Source: Actinomycetes bacterium
GTDB taxonomy: Bacteria > Actinomycetota > Acidimicrobiia > Acidimicrobiales > JAJZXF01
Direction: 5' to 3'
NCBI GenBank assembly: GCA_021791755.1
Contig: JAJYWA010000006.1
Span: 1 to 48,033 of the forward strand
Length of the DNA: 48,033 nt
Part shown: one piece after another, positions 38,677 through 46,813 of the stretch
Numbering within the stretch: position 1 is the first letter of the stretch
How the letters are laid out: every line of letters starts with the position of its first letter
Notes under the pieces: model-generated
Databases searched by the model: none
The model's input: only the letters and a program-made list of their open reading frames with translations
Told to the model about the DNA's origin: nothing
Made by a program: the position numbers and the translations under genes

Positions 38677-39648
38677 TCAAATCTCCGCAAGCATCTCGAT
38701 GCGGATCCGAGCGTTCCTAGCCAGCGCTCCTTCCCGCCCAGAGCGCTCCGGGAACCGGGTCCCTGCCGTGGGCGGAGGCATGGGGGGAGAGGGGCATATT
38801 GGCCGGATCATCCACAAGAAGTTGGTCGCCCGCCATCCAAAGGGCACACGCCGAGATGCTGGAGCGGCTTGGCCATTCTCCTCGGGCTGGCCATTCAGTT
38901 CGGGCTGGCCACCGACCTTCGAGGAGGTCGAGCGCTCGCCATCGTCGCAGGCTGCAACCGACATCTTCATGATCGCGTCCTGGAGGGCTGGCGGGTACCT
39001 CGTGACCGACACCGCTTCGATGTCGGCCAGAGCTTCCCGTTCCTCGCCGCCGTAGCAACTGCCCAATGCACGGAGACCAGCCGCGCCAACAATCCCAGCC
39101 AGCAGCCCGACGGCGAGGGCCACGAGCGTACGGCCGGCCACGCCGCCCCGCTTCAGCTGCACAAGCTCTCGCGCCAAGGCCCCTTCCAGCTCCACAATGC
39201 TGAGCATGTCCACGAGCCCCCTGGTAACGACTATGGAAGTGCTTCGCGATGAGGCGCCAATGCTGCAGACGTTCGGCGTCTCGACATCGATCAGCAGCAC
39301 CCTAGGCTTCTGCACCCCCACGGAGAGGCAGAGCGAATCGAGGAGATTGTGCACACGGGGCTCGTCACTCGGCTCAACTTGGTGGGCGCCCAGCAGATGA
39401 GCCAGCAACCCCGGACCCGCCCACCAGGCGAGCGCGACCGCCGCCCCAGCCGCGAGCGCCGCGACTCCGAACGCCACCAGCACAGGTAAGAACGCCGAGC
39501 AGACGGCCAGCACGACGACCAGAGCTGCCAGGAAGAGGCAGGCCAGCACGACGACGGGTCTCTCCGATGGCTCGACTCGCCCAGCTCTTTCGGCTCTTTC
39601 GGCTGGCCCAGTACGCCCGGTGCTCACAGCTCTTCCAGCTCGCGACAT
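38677..39648 (-). CDS. M48-like membrane protein with degenerate HExxH (pseudo-peptidase)
   Basis: Two N-terminal TM-like segments, then RVLLIDVETPNVCSIGASSRSTSIVVTRGLVDMLSIVELEGALARELVQLKRGGV: aligns with M48 'ELEGVLAHELSHIKHRDV' but lacks both His. Confidence 0.65.
   Translation of the reverse strand: MSRAGRAVSTGRTGPAERAERAGRVEPSERPVVVLACLFLAALVVVLAVCSAFLPVLVAFGVAALAAGAAVALAWWAGPGLLAHLLGAHQVEPSDEPRVHNLLDSLCLSVGVQKPRVLLIDVETPNVCSIGASSRSTSIVVTRGLVDMLSIVELEGALARELVQLKRGGVAGRTLVALAVGLLAGIVGAAGLRALGSCYGGEEREALADIEAVSVTRYPPALQDAIMKMSVAACDDGERSTSSKVGGQPELNGQPEENGQAAPASRRVPFGWRATNFLWMIRPICPSPPMPPPTAGTRFPERSGREGALARNARIRIEMLAEI
38871..38906 (-). repeat. 18-bp tandem repeat, 2 copies, inside the M48-like gene
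   Basis: ggccattctcctcgggct / ggccattcagttcgggct; encodes GQPELNGQPEENGQ. Confidence 0.9.
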
Positions 39649-40263
39649 ACACCCAGCATAAGAGCGTGCAATCTCCGTCGCATGTCAGAAAAACGCTTGT
39701 CATTCTTAGCACGCGATGCTTGCAGCGACACCTGCGACGGACGCTTGCCACCAAGGAGTACGCCACGGCGGTTGATGAACTGGCAATTCTCGGTCCCAAC
39801 CGAGCGCCCAACCCTTCCACTCATGCGGCGCCGATTACGACGCAGCGTAAGTCGCCGCACACGTCGCTGCGAACGTCCGCGCTCTCCGTAGCCGCAACGT
39901 CCAGCTCGAGATGAGATCACAACACGACAGAACGCTACAGGAGTATTCACCACCTGGGCCGCTGCAGCGGTGATCTTCCCACTTCGATCACAGGACCACC
40001 ACACGCGCGAGGAACCAGATCCAGCGCGCGACCCACCAGCACAGTGATGGTTCCGAAGTCATGCTGGTAGCCGAACGTGGATGCCCTCATGCTCGAATCT
40101 GCTCACGCGCCCAGCGCACTCCACCAGATACGCGACGAAGGCGCACGTCGAGATGATCCCAGGTGACAGTTGGTGAGGCATCGAGGACGGGCCAGCAGGA
40201 CGAGAGATACCGGTCTGGGGGCGCCAGCAAGAGCGTTCAATCGAAGCTCCCGCGCGCTGCCCA

Positions 40264-40281
40264 GTGTAAAACACCTATACT
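40264..40281 (+). promoter_or_regulatory. GTGTAAAACAC palindrome overlapping promoter region and TATACT -10-like box of padR-like gene
   Basis: GTGT-AAA-ACAC at 40264-40274; TATACT 40276-40281; candidate starts GTG 40285 or ATG 40291 imply a leaderless or near-leaderless mRNA. Confidence 0.5.
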
Positions 40282-40284
40282 ATT

Positions 40285-40716
40285 GTGACGATGAGAGTTG
40301 ATCACCAGCCACGGTGCCGTTGTCGGGTCGGTCCGAGCCACTTCGAGGTCCGGGCACGCATCGAGCGCTTCGCCGAGCCGGCCGTGCTGCTATTGCTCGC
40401 CGAGGGCGAAAACCACGGCTACCAGCTCGCCGACCACCTCGAAGAGCTTCTAGACGAAGGCCGGGTCGACTTCGGCAACCTCTACCGGTTGCTGCGCGCA
40501 CTCGAAGAGGAGGGGCTCGTCGCTTCGAGGTGGAGCGAGGAGGCTCCCGGACCACAGAAACGTGTCTACGAGCTCACCAGCGAGGGTGCGGCCCTGCTTG
40601 CCGCCTGGGCGATGTCGCTTCGAGCTCGAAGCAAGAGGATCGCAGCGCTGCTCGCCCGCTTCGAGGCCCTCGATTCGCCGGTTCCCCGAGAGACCCAAGA
40701 CCGACGAGACCTATGA
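40285..40716 (+). CDS. PadR-family transcriptional regulator with N-terminal CxC
   Basis: AEPAVLLLLAEGENHGYQLADHLEELLDEGRVDFGNLYRLLRALEEEGLVASRWSEEAPGPQKRVYELTSEGAALLAAW; N-term PRCRCRV. Confidence 0.92.
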   Translation: MTMRVDHQPRCRCRVGPSHFEVRARIERFAEPAVLLLLAEGENHGYQLADHLEELLDEGRVDFGNLYRLLRALEEEGLVASRWSEEAPGPQKRVYELTSEGAALLAAWAMSLRARSKRIAALLARFEALDSPVPRETQDRRDL

Positions 40717-40758
40717 GGCAAGCGACCCAAGTGCAGGTAACGGACAAGGAGAAGAACC

Positions 40759-41001
40759 ATGATGCACACTATGCAACGCGATGACATCGAGCGCGGCCCA
40801 CGGGGCCACGGTCGGGACCATGATGGAGGCTGCTGCGGCGGCTCGGGTTGCTGCGGCGGCCACGGCCGAGGTGCGCGCTTCGAGCGTGAGGAAGACACGG
40901 CGAGCCGGCGCCGCGTGCTCGAGGAGCGACGGCGGGACCTGGAGGAGGCGCTCGCCGAGGTGACGAGTGAGCTTTCCGACCTCGCCACCGAGCCTCACTG
41001 A
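40759..41001 (+). CDS. Small CCGG-rich protein with C-terminal coiled coil (putative metal/thiol-binding)
   Basis: GCCGGSGCCGGHG followed by EEDTASRRRVLEERRRDLEEALAEVTSELSDL; packed between PadR and methyltransferase genes. Confidence 0.65.
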   Translation: MMHTMQRDDIERGPRGHGRDHDGGCCGGSGCCGGHGRGARFEREEDTASRRRVLEERRRDLEEALAEVTSELSDLATEPH

Positions 41002-41687
41002 CGCCAAGCACCGCTGAGGAGGGAGGCCGGACGGGAGAACAGCGGCCCGGAACCAACGTCTTCGAGGAGCTCACCGCCCGCTACGACACCTGGTACGCCA
41101 GCGCGCCCGGGCGGTTGCTCTTCGCCCTCGAGCTCGCCTGCCTGCTCCCACTCGTGCCCCTCGGGCCCGGTGCTCGCATCGAGGTCGGCGCCGGCTCAGG
41201 ACGCTTTGCCGCCGCGCTCGGCCTTGATGTCGGCCTCGATCCTGCTCGGGCGCCGTTGCGTCTTGCCGCCAGGCGCGCCGTGGCGGTCGTCCAGGGCGTC
41301 GGTGAGCGCCTGCCCTTCGGTGACCGCACCTTCGCCGCGGTGGTGCTCGTCTTCACGCTCTGCTTCGCCGACGACCCAACCGCGCTCCTCGACGAGGCGC
41401 GGCGGGTACTAGCTCCCTCGGGGCGCCTCGTCTGCGGCGTGGTCCCGCTCGACAGCGCCTGGGGTCGCCGCTACGAGACGCAGGGACGCGCTCGCCATCC
41501 CTTCTACCAAGGCGCCCAGTTCTTCACCCTCGCCGAGCACCTCCGCATGCTCACAAGTGCCGGATTCGTGCTCACCGGCGCTTTCTCCACCCTCACCCAG
41601 GCCCCAAGCGACGACCCGGTCGAAGAAGTCGTACAAAACGGTCTCGTGCCCGGCGCCGGGTTCGTCGCTCTCCAGGCGAGACCGTAG
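40998..41687 (+). CDS. Class I SAM-dependent methyltransferase
   Basis: NVFEELTARYDTWYASAPGRLLFALELACLL...ARIEVGAGSGRFAAALG...GVGERLPFGDRTFAAVVLVFTLCFADDPTALLDEARRVLAPSGRLV. Start uncertain (CTG 40998 or internal). Confidence 0.85.
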   Translation: MTPSTAEEGGRTGEQRPGTNVFEELTARYDTWYASAPGRLLFALELACLLPLVPLGPGARIEVGAGSGRFAAALGLDVGLDPARAPLRLAARRAVAVVQGVGERLPFGDRTFAAVVLVFTLCFADDPTALLDEARRVLAPSGRLVCGVVPLDSAWGRRYETQGRARHPFYQGAQFFTLAEHLRMLTSAGFVLTGAFSTLTQAPSDDPVEEVVQNGLVPGAGFVALQARP

Positions 41688-41759
41688 CCACCGTCTCGAG
41701 AGCCAGGGCCCCGCCCCTACAGATGGATCGTCTCTGTACCGGCATACGCGGGAAGGAAT

Positions 41760-41775
41760 ATCTAGACATCTAGAT
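41760..41775. promoter_or_regulatory. Tandem near-palindromes ATCTAGAC ATCTAGAT, putative ArsR operator
   Basis: Two adjacent 8-mers differing at the last base, immediately upstream of the ArsR start region. Confidence 0.5.
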
Positions 41776-42141
41776 GTGTTGAACAAGTTGATGACGACGG
41801 TCCCGATCGACACACGAGATCCCGACCTGGTGGCGTTGGGCGCGGCACTCGGCGAGGAGGAGGCCCACGCGCTGGCCGAGCTGCTCCAGGCGCTCGGTGA
41901 CCCGACGAGGCTGCAGATCCTCTCGGTGATCGGCACGTCCTGTGTCCCGGTCAGGACGATCGTGGCGACAACCGGGTTGCGCCAGCCGGCGGTCTCCCAC
42001 CACCTGCGGGTTCTGCGAGACCGCGGCATCGTACGCGCCGAGCGGCGTGGGACCTATGTCTACTACTGCGCGGCGAGCGAGGCGCTACGTCCTGCGATCG
42101 ACGCAGCGCGCACGCTGCTGGCTGCCCGGAGACGGCGATGA
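41776..42141 (+). CDS. ArsR/SmtB-family transcriptional regulator
   Basis: LAELLQALGDPTRLQILSVIGTSCVPVRTIVATTGLRQPAVSHHLRVLRDRGIVRAERRGTYVYYCAASEAL. Confidence 0.93.
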   Translation: MLNKLMTTVPIDTRDPDLVALGAALGEEEAHALAELLQALGDPTRLQILSVIGTSCVPVRTIVATTGLRQPAVSHHLRVLRDRGIVRAERRGTYVYYCAASEALRPAIDAARTLLAARRRR

Positions 42142-42838
42142 CGGGCAACCGGCAAGCCCAGCTCTACTGCCAGGGCGCGTGCGCGGCCTGTTGCACCCTC
42201 TCCCGCTTGCTTGGCGCTGCCGGAGTTGCCATCGAGGCGCGCGCGACGTGACCGTCGATCCTGCCGCCTACGACGATGTGGTGGCGCTCGGACTCTGCAG
42301 CCGCACCTCGCCGCCTGATGCCGCCCCACTACTCCATCCCGACTTAGCGGTGCTCGCGCCGCTGCTCGGCGAGTGGAGCGGCGCTGGTCACGGCAGCTAC
42401 CCGACGATCGAGGGCTTCGACTACGTCGAGACGCTGCACTTCACCCACTCGGGCAAGCCGTTCGTGTCCTACGTCCAGAGCTCCTGCCACGCCGGAGATA
42501 CCAGGGCTCTACACACAGAGACTGGGTACCTGCGACCCGTCGGTTCCAGCAGGGTCGAGCTGGTGGTAGCCCAGCCGACCGGGATCGTCGAGGTCGACGA
42601 GGGCGCCCTCGAGCCTCGCGGCGACGGGTCCCTCGGGATCCGGATGCGCTCGCGGGTGGTGGGGCTCACCTCGAGCGCCAAAGAGGTGACCGAGGTCGAG
42701 CGCTGCTACCACGTCGAAGACGATGTACTGCGCACGAGCCTATCGATGGCTGCAGTCGGCCAGCCCCTCACCCACCACTTGGCGTCCGAGCTTCACCGCC
42801 GGATGCCGAGACCCACGGCCACGGAGGTTATGTCATGA
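42138..42838 (+). pseudogene. Glutaredoxin-like N-terminus joined across a frameshift to a nitrobindin-like (THAP4/DUF1794) heme-binding domain; the nitrobindin part may be expressed from GTG 42248
   Basis: Frame 0: MTGNRQAQLYCQGACAACCTLSRLLGAAGVAIEAR; then at (GC)n 42237-42245 the frame changes to RDVTVDPAAYDDVVALGLCSRTSP...HPDLAVLAPLLGEWSGAGHGSYPTIEGFDYVETLHFTHSGKPFVSYVQ. Confidence 0.6.
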
Positions 42839-43179
42839 TGCGCGCGGGATGGGGGTCCTTCCCCTGGCCGGTGCTGTTCGTCATCCCCATGATCGCGATG
42901 GCCGGGTTCATGATGCTCCGCACCGCTCACGGACACCGTGGTGTCAGGCCTGGATGCGGGAACACCGGCCGGTCGAGGCCCACTCGCCAGTCAGTGCCTT
43001 CAGCCCCCGAGTCGGTCGACGATCCGATCGTCATTCTGAGGGAGCGCTTCGCGCGCGGCAAGATCGACCTCGACGAGCTCGAAGCCCGCCTCGACGGGCT
43101 ACTGCGCTCCGATCCGAGCGAATCGATACCGCGGCACAACGACCCGGCGCGGCCCGAGCCACCGAGGAGCACCCGATGA
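42835..43179 (+). CDS. SHOCT-domain small membrane protein
   Basis: One TM segment (WPVLFVIPMIAMAGFMML) and DPIVILRERFARGKIDLDELEARLDGLL. Confidence 0.85.
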   Translation: MMRAGWGSFPWPVLFVIPMIAMAGFMMLRTAHGHRGVRPGCGNTGRSRPTRQSVPSAPESVDDPIVILRERFARGKIDLDELEARLDGLLRSDPSESIPRHNDPARPEPPRSTR

Positions 43180-43853
43180 GCACCACCTCCGACGACTCCA
43201 CTATCGGGGCTCTGATCGCCGCCCAGCGCGCCCACTGGGAATCGACCCTCGCCGCCAATCCAACGATGTACGGAGCCGAGCCGAGCGAACCAGGCCGCTA
43301 CGCAACCAACCGCTTTTGCGCTGAGGGACTGTCCGAAGTGCTCGAGCTCGGCGCAGGCCAGGGCCGTGACACGCTCGCGATGCTCGAGGCCGGTCTCGAG
43401 GTCACCGCCCTCGACTACGCCGTGGCGCCGCTCGCCGACATCGCAGACGCCGCTCTCAGCAGGGGAATGAAAGAGCGGCTCATGACGGTCGTCCACGACG
43501 TGCGCGAGCCGCTCCCGTTTCCCGACGCGGGCTTCGACGCCTGCTACTCCCACATGCTCTTCACCATGGCTCTCTCCAGTGAAGAGCTGGCTGCGCTCGC
43601 CAACGAGGTTCGCCGGGTGCTTCGACCTGGCGGCTTGTGCGTCTACACCGTCCGCCACACCGCAGACGCGCACTTCGGCGTGGGTCGCTCGCTCGGAGAC
43701 AACTTGTACGAGAACGGTGGGTTCGTCGTGCACTTCTTCGACCACGGCCTTGTCGATCGCCTTGCCGATGGTTTCGATCTCGACGGCGTCGCTGCCTTCG
43801 AAGAAGGCGCCCTACCCCGGCGGTTGTGGCGGGTCACCATGCGACGGCGATGA
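43176..43853 (+). CDS. Class I SAM-dependent methyltransferase (second)
   Basis: HWESTLAANPTMYGAEPSEPGRYATNRF...VLELGAGQGRDTLAMLEAGLEVTALDYA...EVRRVLRPGGLCVYTVRHT. Confidence 0.9.
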   Translation: MSTTSDDSTIGALIAAQRAHWESTLAANPTMYGAEPSEPGRYATNRFCAEGLSEVLELGAGQGRDTLAMLEAGLEVTALDYAVAPLADIADAALSRGMKERLMTVVHDVREPLPFPDAGFDACYSHMLFTMALSSEELAALANEVRRVLRPGGLCVYTVRHTADAHFGVGRSLGDNLYENGGFVVHFFDHGLVDRLADGFDLDGVAAFEEGALPRRLWRVTMRRR

Positions 43854-43944
43854 CCAGTCCGCTTGGCATCGGCTGGATGCTGACCCGCTCGGCAGCCGCT
43901 GGCCTGAGCGAGGTGACCACCGCCGCGCTCGGCCCCCGGCACGC

Positions 43945-44142
43945 GTGTGCGCCGGACTCGCCGCCAGCTGCTGCCTGGTAGCGCTGCCCGTCTGCCTCGA
44001 CACGCTGTTCGCCGACCTGAGCCCCGAGCAGCGCGAACATCTGGCCGCTGTAATAACCACCGACCTTACCGCCGCCGCCGAACACCACAGCACCCCCGGC
44101 GCACCCGAACCACGAACAATGAACCAAGGAGAGCTCCGATGA
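43945..44142 (+). CDS. Small Cys-containing protein at the end of the island
   Basis: GTG start: MCAGLAASCCLVALPVCLDTLFADLSPEQREHLAAVITTDLTAAAEHHS...; stop overlaps the next ATG at 44139. Confidence 0.4.
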   Translation: MCAGLAASCCLVALPVCLDTLFADLSPEQREHLAAVITTDLTAAAEHHSTPGAPEPRTMNQGELR

Positions 44143-44622
44143 TCGGCAACACGAGCACCGACACCACACCAGACGTGAGCGAACCGAAAGCGGTCGCCAC
44201 GAGCACGGGTGGCGGCGTGATGCTGGCGCCGGCCCGCATCTGCGACACCGGCGCCGGTGATCTTTCTCCAACGCGCGCGGACATCGCGCCACATGACAGG
44301 TTGCGCGAACCTCTTACCCCAAATCGGACAATGTGCACCCTGCTGTTCAATGTTGTTCGATCGATGTCCATCGCGTTCTTGCATACGCGCGAAGCGGGCT
44401 GCAACAGCCGCCAGCCTGGTGCGGCGATGTCTCTGCGAGACAAACACGTGGACGTCGATCCGCCGTGAGATGCGAGTAGCACCGGGCGCCAGGGCTTCGT
44501 GATTGGACGGCAGCCAGACGCCCACGCTCAGCGGTAGGGAGCCTCACCCGCGGCTCCACCTTGGGTCTCCTACGATCTCCGGAGACCCGAAACAGCGTAT
44601 TGGCGCGGACGTCCACTCGAGC

Positions 44623-45786
44623 TCACGTCCCGAAGATCGGATCCGAGATATCAGCGTAGATTTCCACGTACCGCTCAGCGAGCGCTCGAAACGAGTGCCT
44701 TCCGGCATAGGCCGCTGCGGCATCCAGGCGGCGCAGAGCAGCCTTCCCTCTCTTCTCGCGAACATCCGATATAACTCGAGCGAGCGCCGCAGTGAGAGCT
44801 TCGACATCGCCAGCAGGGAAGAGGACTCCACGATCTGCGACTACGTCGCGATATCCCTCGATATCGCTTGCCACCACTACGGCACGCGCTGCCATCGCCT
44901 CGAGCAACACCACGCCGAAGGACTCGCCGAAGAGCGATGGCGCGCACAGAACATCCGCGCCCGCAAGCCTGGAAGCCAACTCCGCGCGTCCCACCTTCCC
45001 CAACCACCTGACGTTCGCAAGGGAGCTCCATCGTCGTCTGAGGCCGGCGGTAGCCGGCCCTTCCCCCATTATCCAGAGATCTGGCGAGGGCACGCTCGTG
45101 GTCTCCACGGCATCCTTGCCATATAGCTCGAGCAGCTTTGCGAACGCCCCCAAGAGAACCGCCAATCCCTTCCTCGCCTCGTGACGGCCGACGAAGCAGA
45201 TCACCGGGCGGTCGGAGACAACCGGCTCGGCTGCGACAAGGCTCTCGACATCGACGCCGTTGAAGAGGACCTCGTACGAACCACCAACCGCCCACTCCGC
45301 AGTCAGCCGCGCAGCACTCGACACAGCGCAGCGCCGCACGCCAGGCGGCATGAGATGCCGGATGGCTCTTGCATAGAGCAAATAGCCGGCGCCCCGGCCG
45401 GATCGGTGGAAGGTCCAGACCAAAGGAGTGCGACGTCTGAGCAGAGTCGCGAGCCCAGGACCCGGAGCAAGCGGCTCATGAACATGGACCACGTCGTACT
45501 TGCCGACCGAAAGCGCCTTCAAGGCTCTAAGCGGCGCAGCCGGGCTCAGCGCCAGCGGCGCGACAGATCCGTTGGCCGGAACCGGCAGCGACCCTCCCAC
45601 TGATACCAGCCGCTCGGACACATCCGGGGGGAGCAGTGCACTTGGTTCACATACTGCGCCGTCACTCGGGGCAATGATGCTGACGTCGTGGCCCAGGGAA
45701 ACAAGCGCTTCGCACAGCCCGATCACCTGACCCTGGACCCCGCCAGGACGTGTAAGGCTGTAGGGACAGACCTGCGCTACTCGCAA
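44623..45786 (-). CDS. pimA: GT4 glycosyltransferase, PimA-like phosphatidylinositol mannosyltransferase
   Basis: MRVAQVCPYSLTRPGGVQGQVIGLCEALVSLGHDVSIIAPSDG...VHVHEPLAPG...VICFVGRHEARKGLAVLLGAF...APSLFGESFGVVLLEAMAARAVVVASDIEGYRDVV. Confidence 0.9.
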   Translation of the reverse strand: MRVAQVCPYSLTRPGGVQGQVIGLCEALVSLGHDVSIIAPSDGAVCEPSALLPPDVSERLVSVGGSLPVPANGSVAPLALSPAAPLRALKALSVGKYDVVHVHEPLAPGPGLATLLRRRTPLVWTFHRSGRGAGYLLYARAIRHLMPPGVRRCAVSSAARLTAEWAVGGSYEVLFNGVDVESLVAAEPVVSDRPVICFVGRHEARKGLAVLLGAFAKLLELYGKDAVETTSVPSPDLWIMGEGPATAGLRRRWSSLANVRWLGKVGRAELASRLAGADVLCAPSLFGESFGVVLLEAMAARAVVVASDIEGYRDVVADRGVLFPAGDVEALTAALARVISDVREKRGKAALRRLDAAAAYAGRHSFRALAERYVEIYADISDPIFGT

Positions 45787-46766
45787 GCTGCCCCACTGGT
45801 GGCGCCTGCAACATGCATTCCAGCAGCTCCAGGGGCCAGGTCCTGGCCCCCACTGACGCCCGAAGCCAGCTCAGCAGGCCAGGCTCGTTGAAACATGTGC
45901 CACTGGTCAGGCGCTCTCCGGATGAGACCCTCGAGCCTCGCCGCCAAGTCCTGCGTCACCCTCTGGACGTCCTCGCGGAAGCGGCCTCTGCGACCAGTGT
46001 CGATGGGAGGAAGTATCACGCCTCGATGGCCCCCACGACTTTCCATGTACACCGCGGCCGGCAAGAGCACCGCACCGCTCCTCATCGCAAGCGCTGCGGG
46101 GCCGGCAGGGAACGTGGTGTGATGTCCGAAAAACACAACCGGCACACCGTGACCGCTAATGTCACGATCACTGACAAGCCCCACCAACCCACCCCTCACC
46201 AGAACATCGAGCACCGCCGAGCTTGACTCCGATCCAGCTGGATAGATATCCAATCCGATGCTCCTGCGCTGGGCCACAAACCACTCGAACAGCTCGGGCG
46301 GCTCCAAGCGTTCCGCCACAGAGGTCATCGGATACCCAACCGCGGCCAACCAGGCGCCACCGAAGTCAAAGTTCCCGAGATGCGGCAGCGCCATGATCAC
46401 TCCCCGGCCGCGAGCCATTCCATCCGCCAAGTGCTCCCATCCCTCGCTGCAGACCATGCGGCTGTCCAGCTCGAGCCGTGCTGCACACTTGAGGCGCGCC
46501 GCCTCCACCCAGTACCGGGCATACGAGGCAAAGCCGCGACGCACCCAAGAGCGCAGCTGCGCATGCTCCAAGCCGCGACCGAGAACACCTTCGACGTTCT
46601 CTTCCAGCGCCTGCCTGTCGCGTGGTCTCAACGTATAGGCCAGGTTTCCGGCAGCTACCGCGATCAGTTGCTCGGTCCCCGACGGCATCAGCTGAAGAGC
46701 GCCGGACAGCAGACGGTAAACGTAGTAGCTCGCCCTCGAATTCGCTCCCATGCGATCAATCATCAC
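45777..46766 (-). CDS. PatA-like phosphatidylinositol mannoside acyltransferase (LpxL/HtrB superfamily)
   Basis: RGVIMALPHLGNFDFGGAWLAAVGYPMTSVAERLEPPELFEWFVAQRRSIGLDIYPAG...; overlaps the pimA-like gene. Confidence 0.88.
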   Translation of the reverse strand: MMIDRMGANSRASYYVYRLLSGALQLMPSGTEQLIAVAAGNLAYTLRPRDRQALEENVEGVLGRGLEHAQLRSWVRRGFASYARYWVEAARLKCAARLELDSRMVCSEGWEHLADGMARGRGVIMALPHLGNFDFGGAWLAAVGYPMTSVAERLEPPELFEWFVAQRRSIGLDIYPAGSESSSAVLDVLVRGGLVGLVSDRDISGHGVPVVFFGHHTTFPAGPAALAMRSGAVLLPAAVYMESRGGHRGVILPPIDTGRRGRFREDVQRVTQDLAARLEGLIRRAPDQWHMFQRAWPAELASGVSGGQDLAPGAAGMHVAGATSGAACE

Positions 46767-46813
46767 AAGCTCCGAACCTCGTTCTGCGAAGACCGCAGAT
46801 GCTCAGCGAAGCC

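Noticed and set aside
39649-40263. Possible CDS in the gap upstream of padR (minus ORF 39624-40004, 'RRCRCKHRVLRM' or 'FINRRGVLLGGKRPSQVSLQASRAKNDKRFSDMRRRLHALML')
   Set aside because: No family recognised, biased composition, overlaps the M48-like gene start; not supported as a gene.
44139-44620. ORF 44139-44468 as an intact gene at the island end
   Set aside because: Begins in coupled fashion but loses coding character after ~40 codons; could be a truncated gene at the island boundary, insufficient evidence to annotate.
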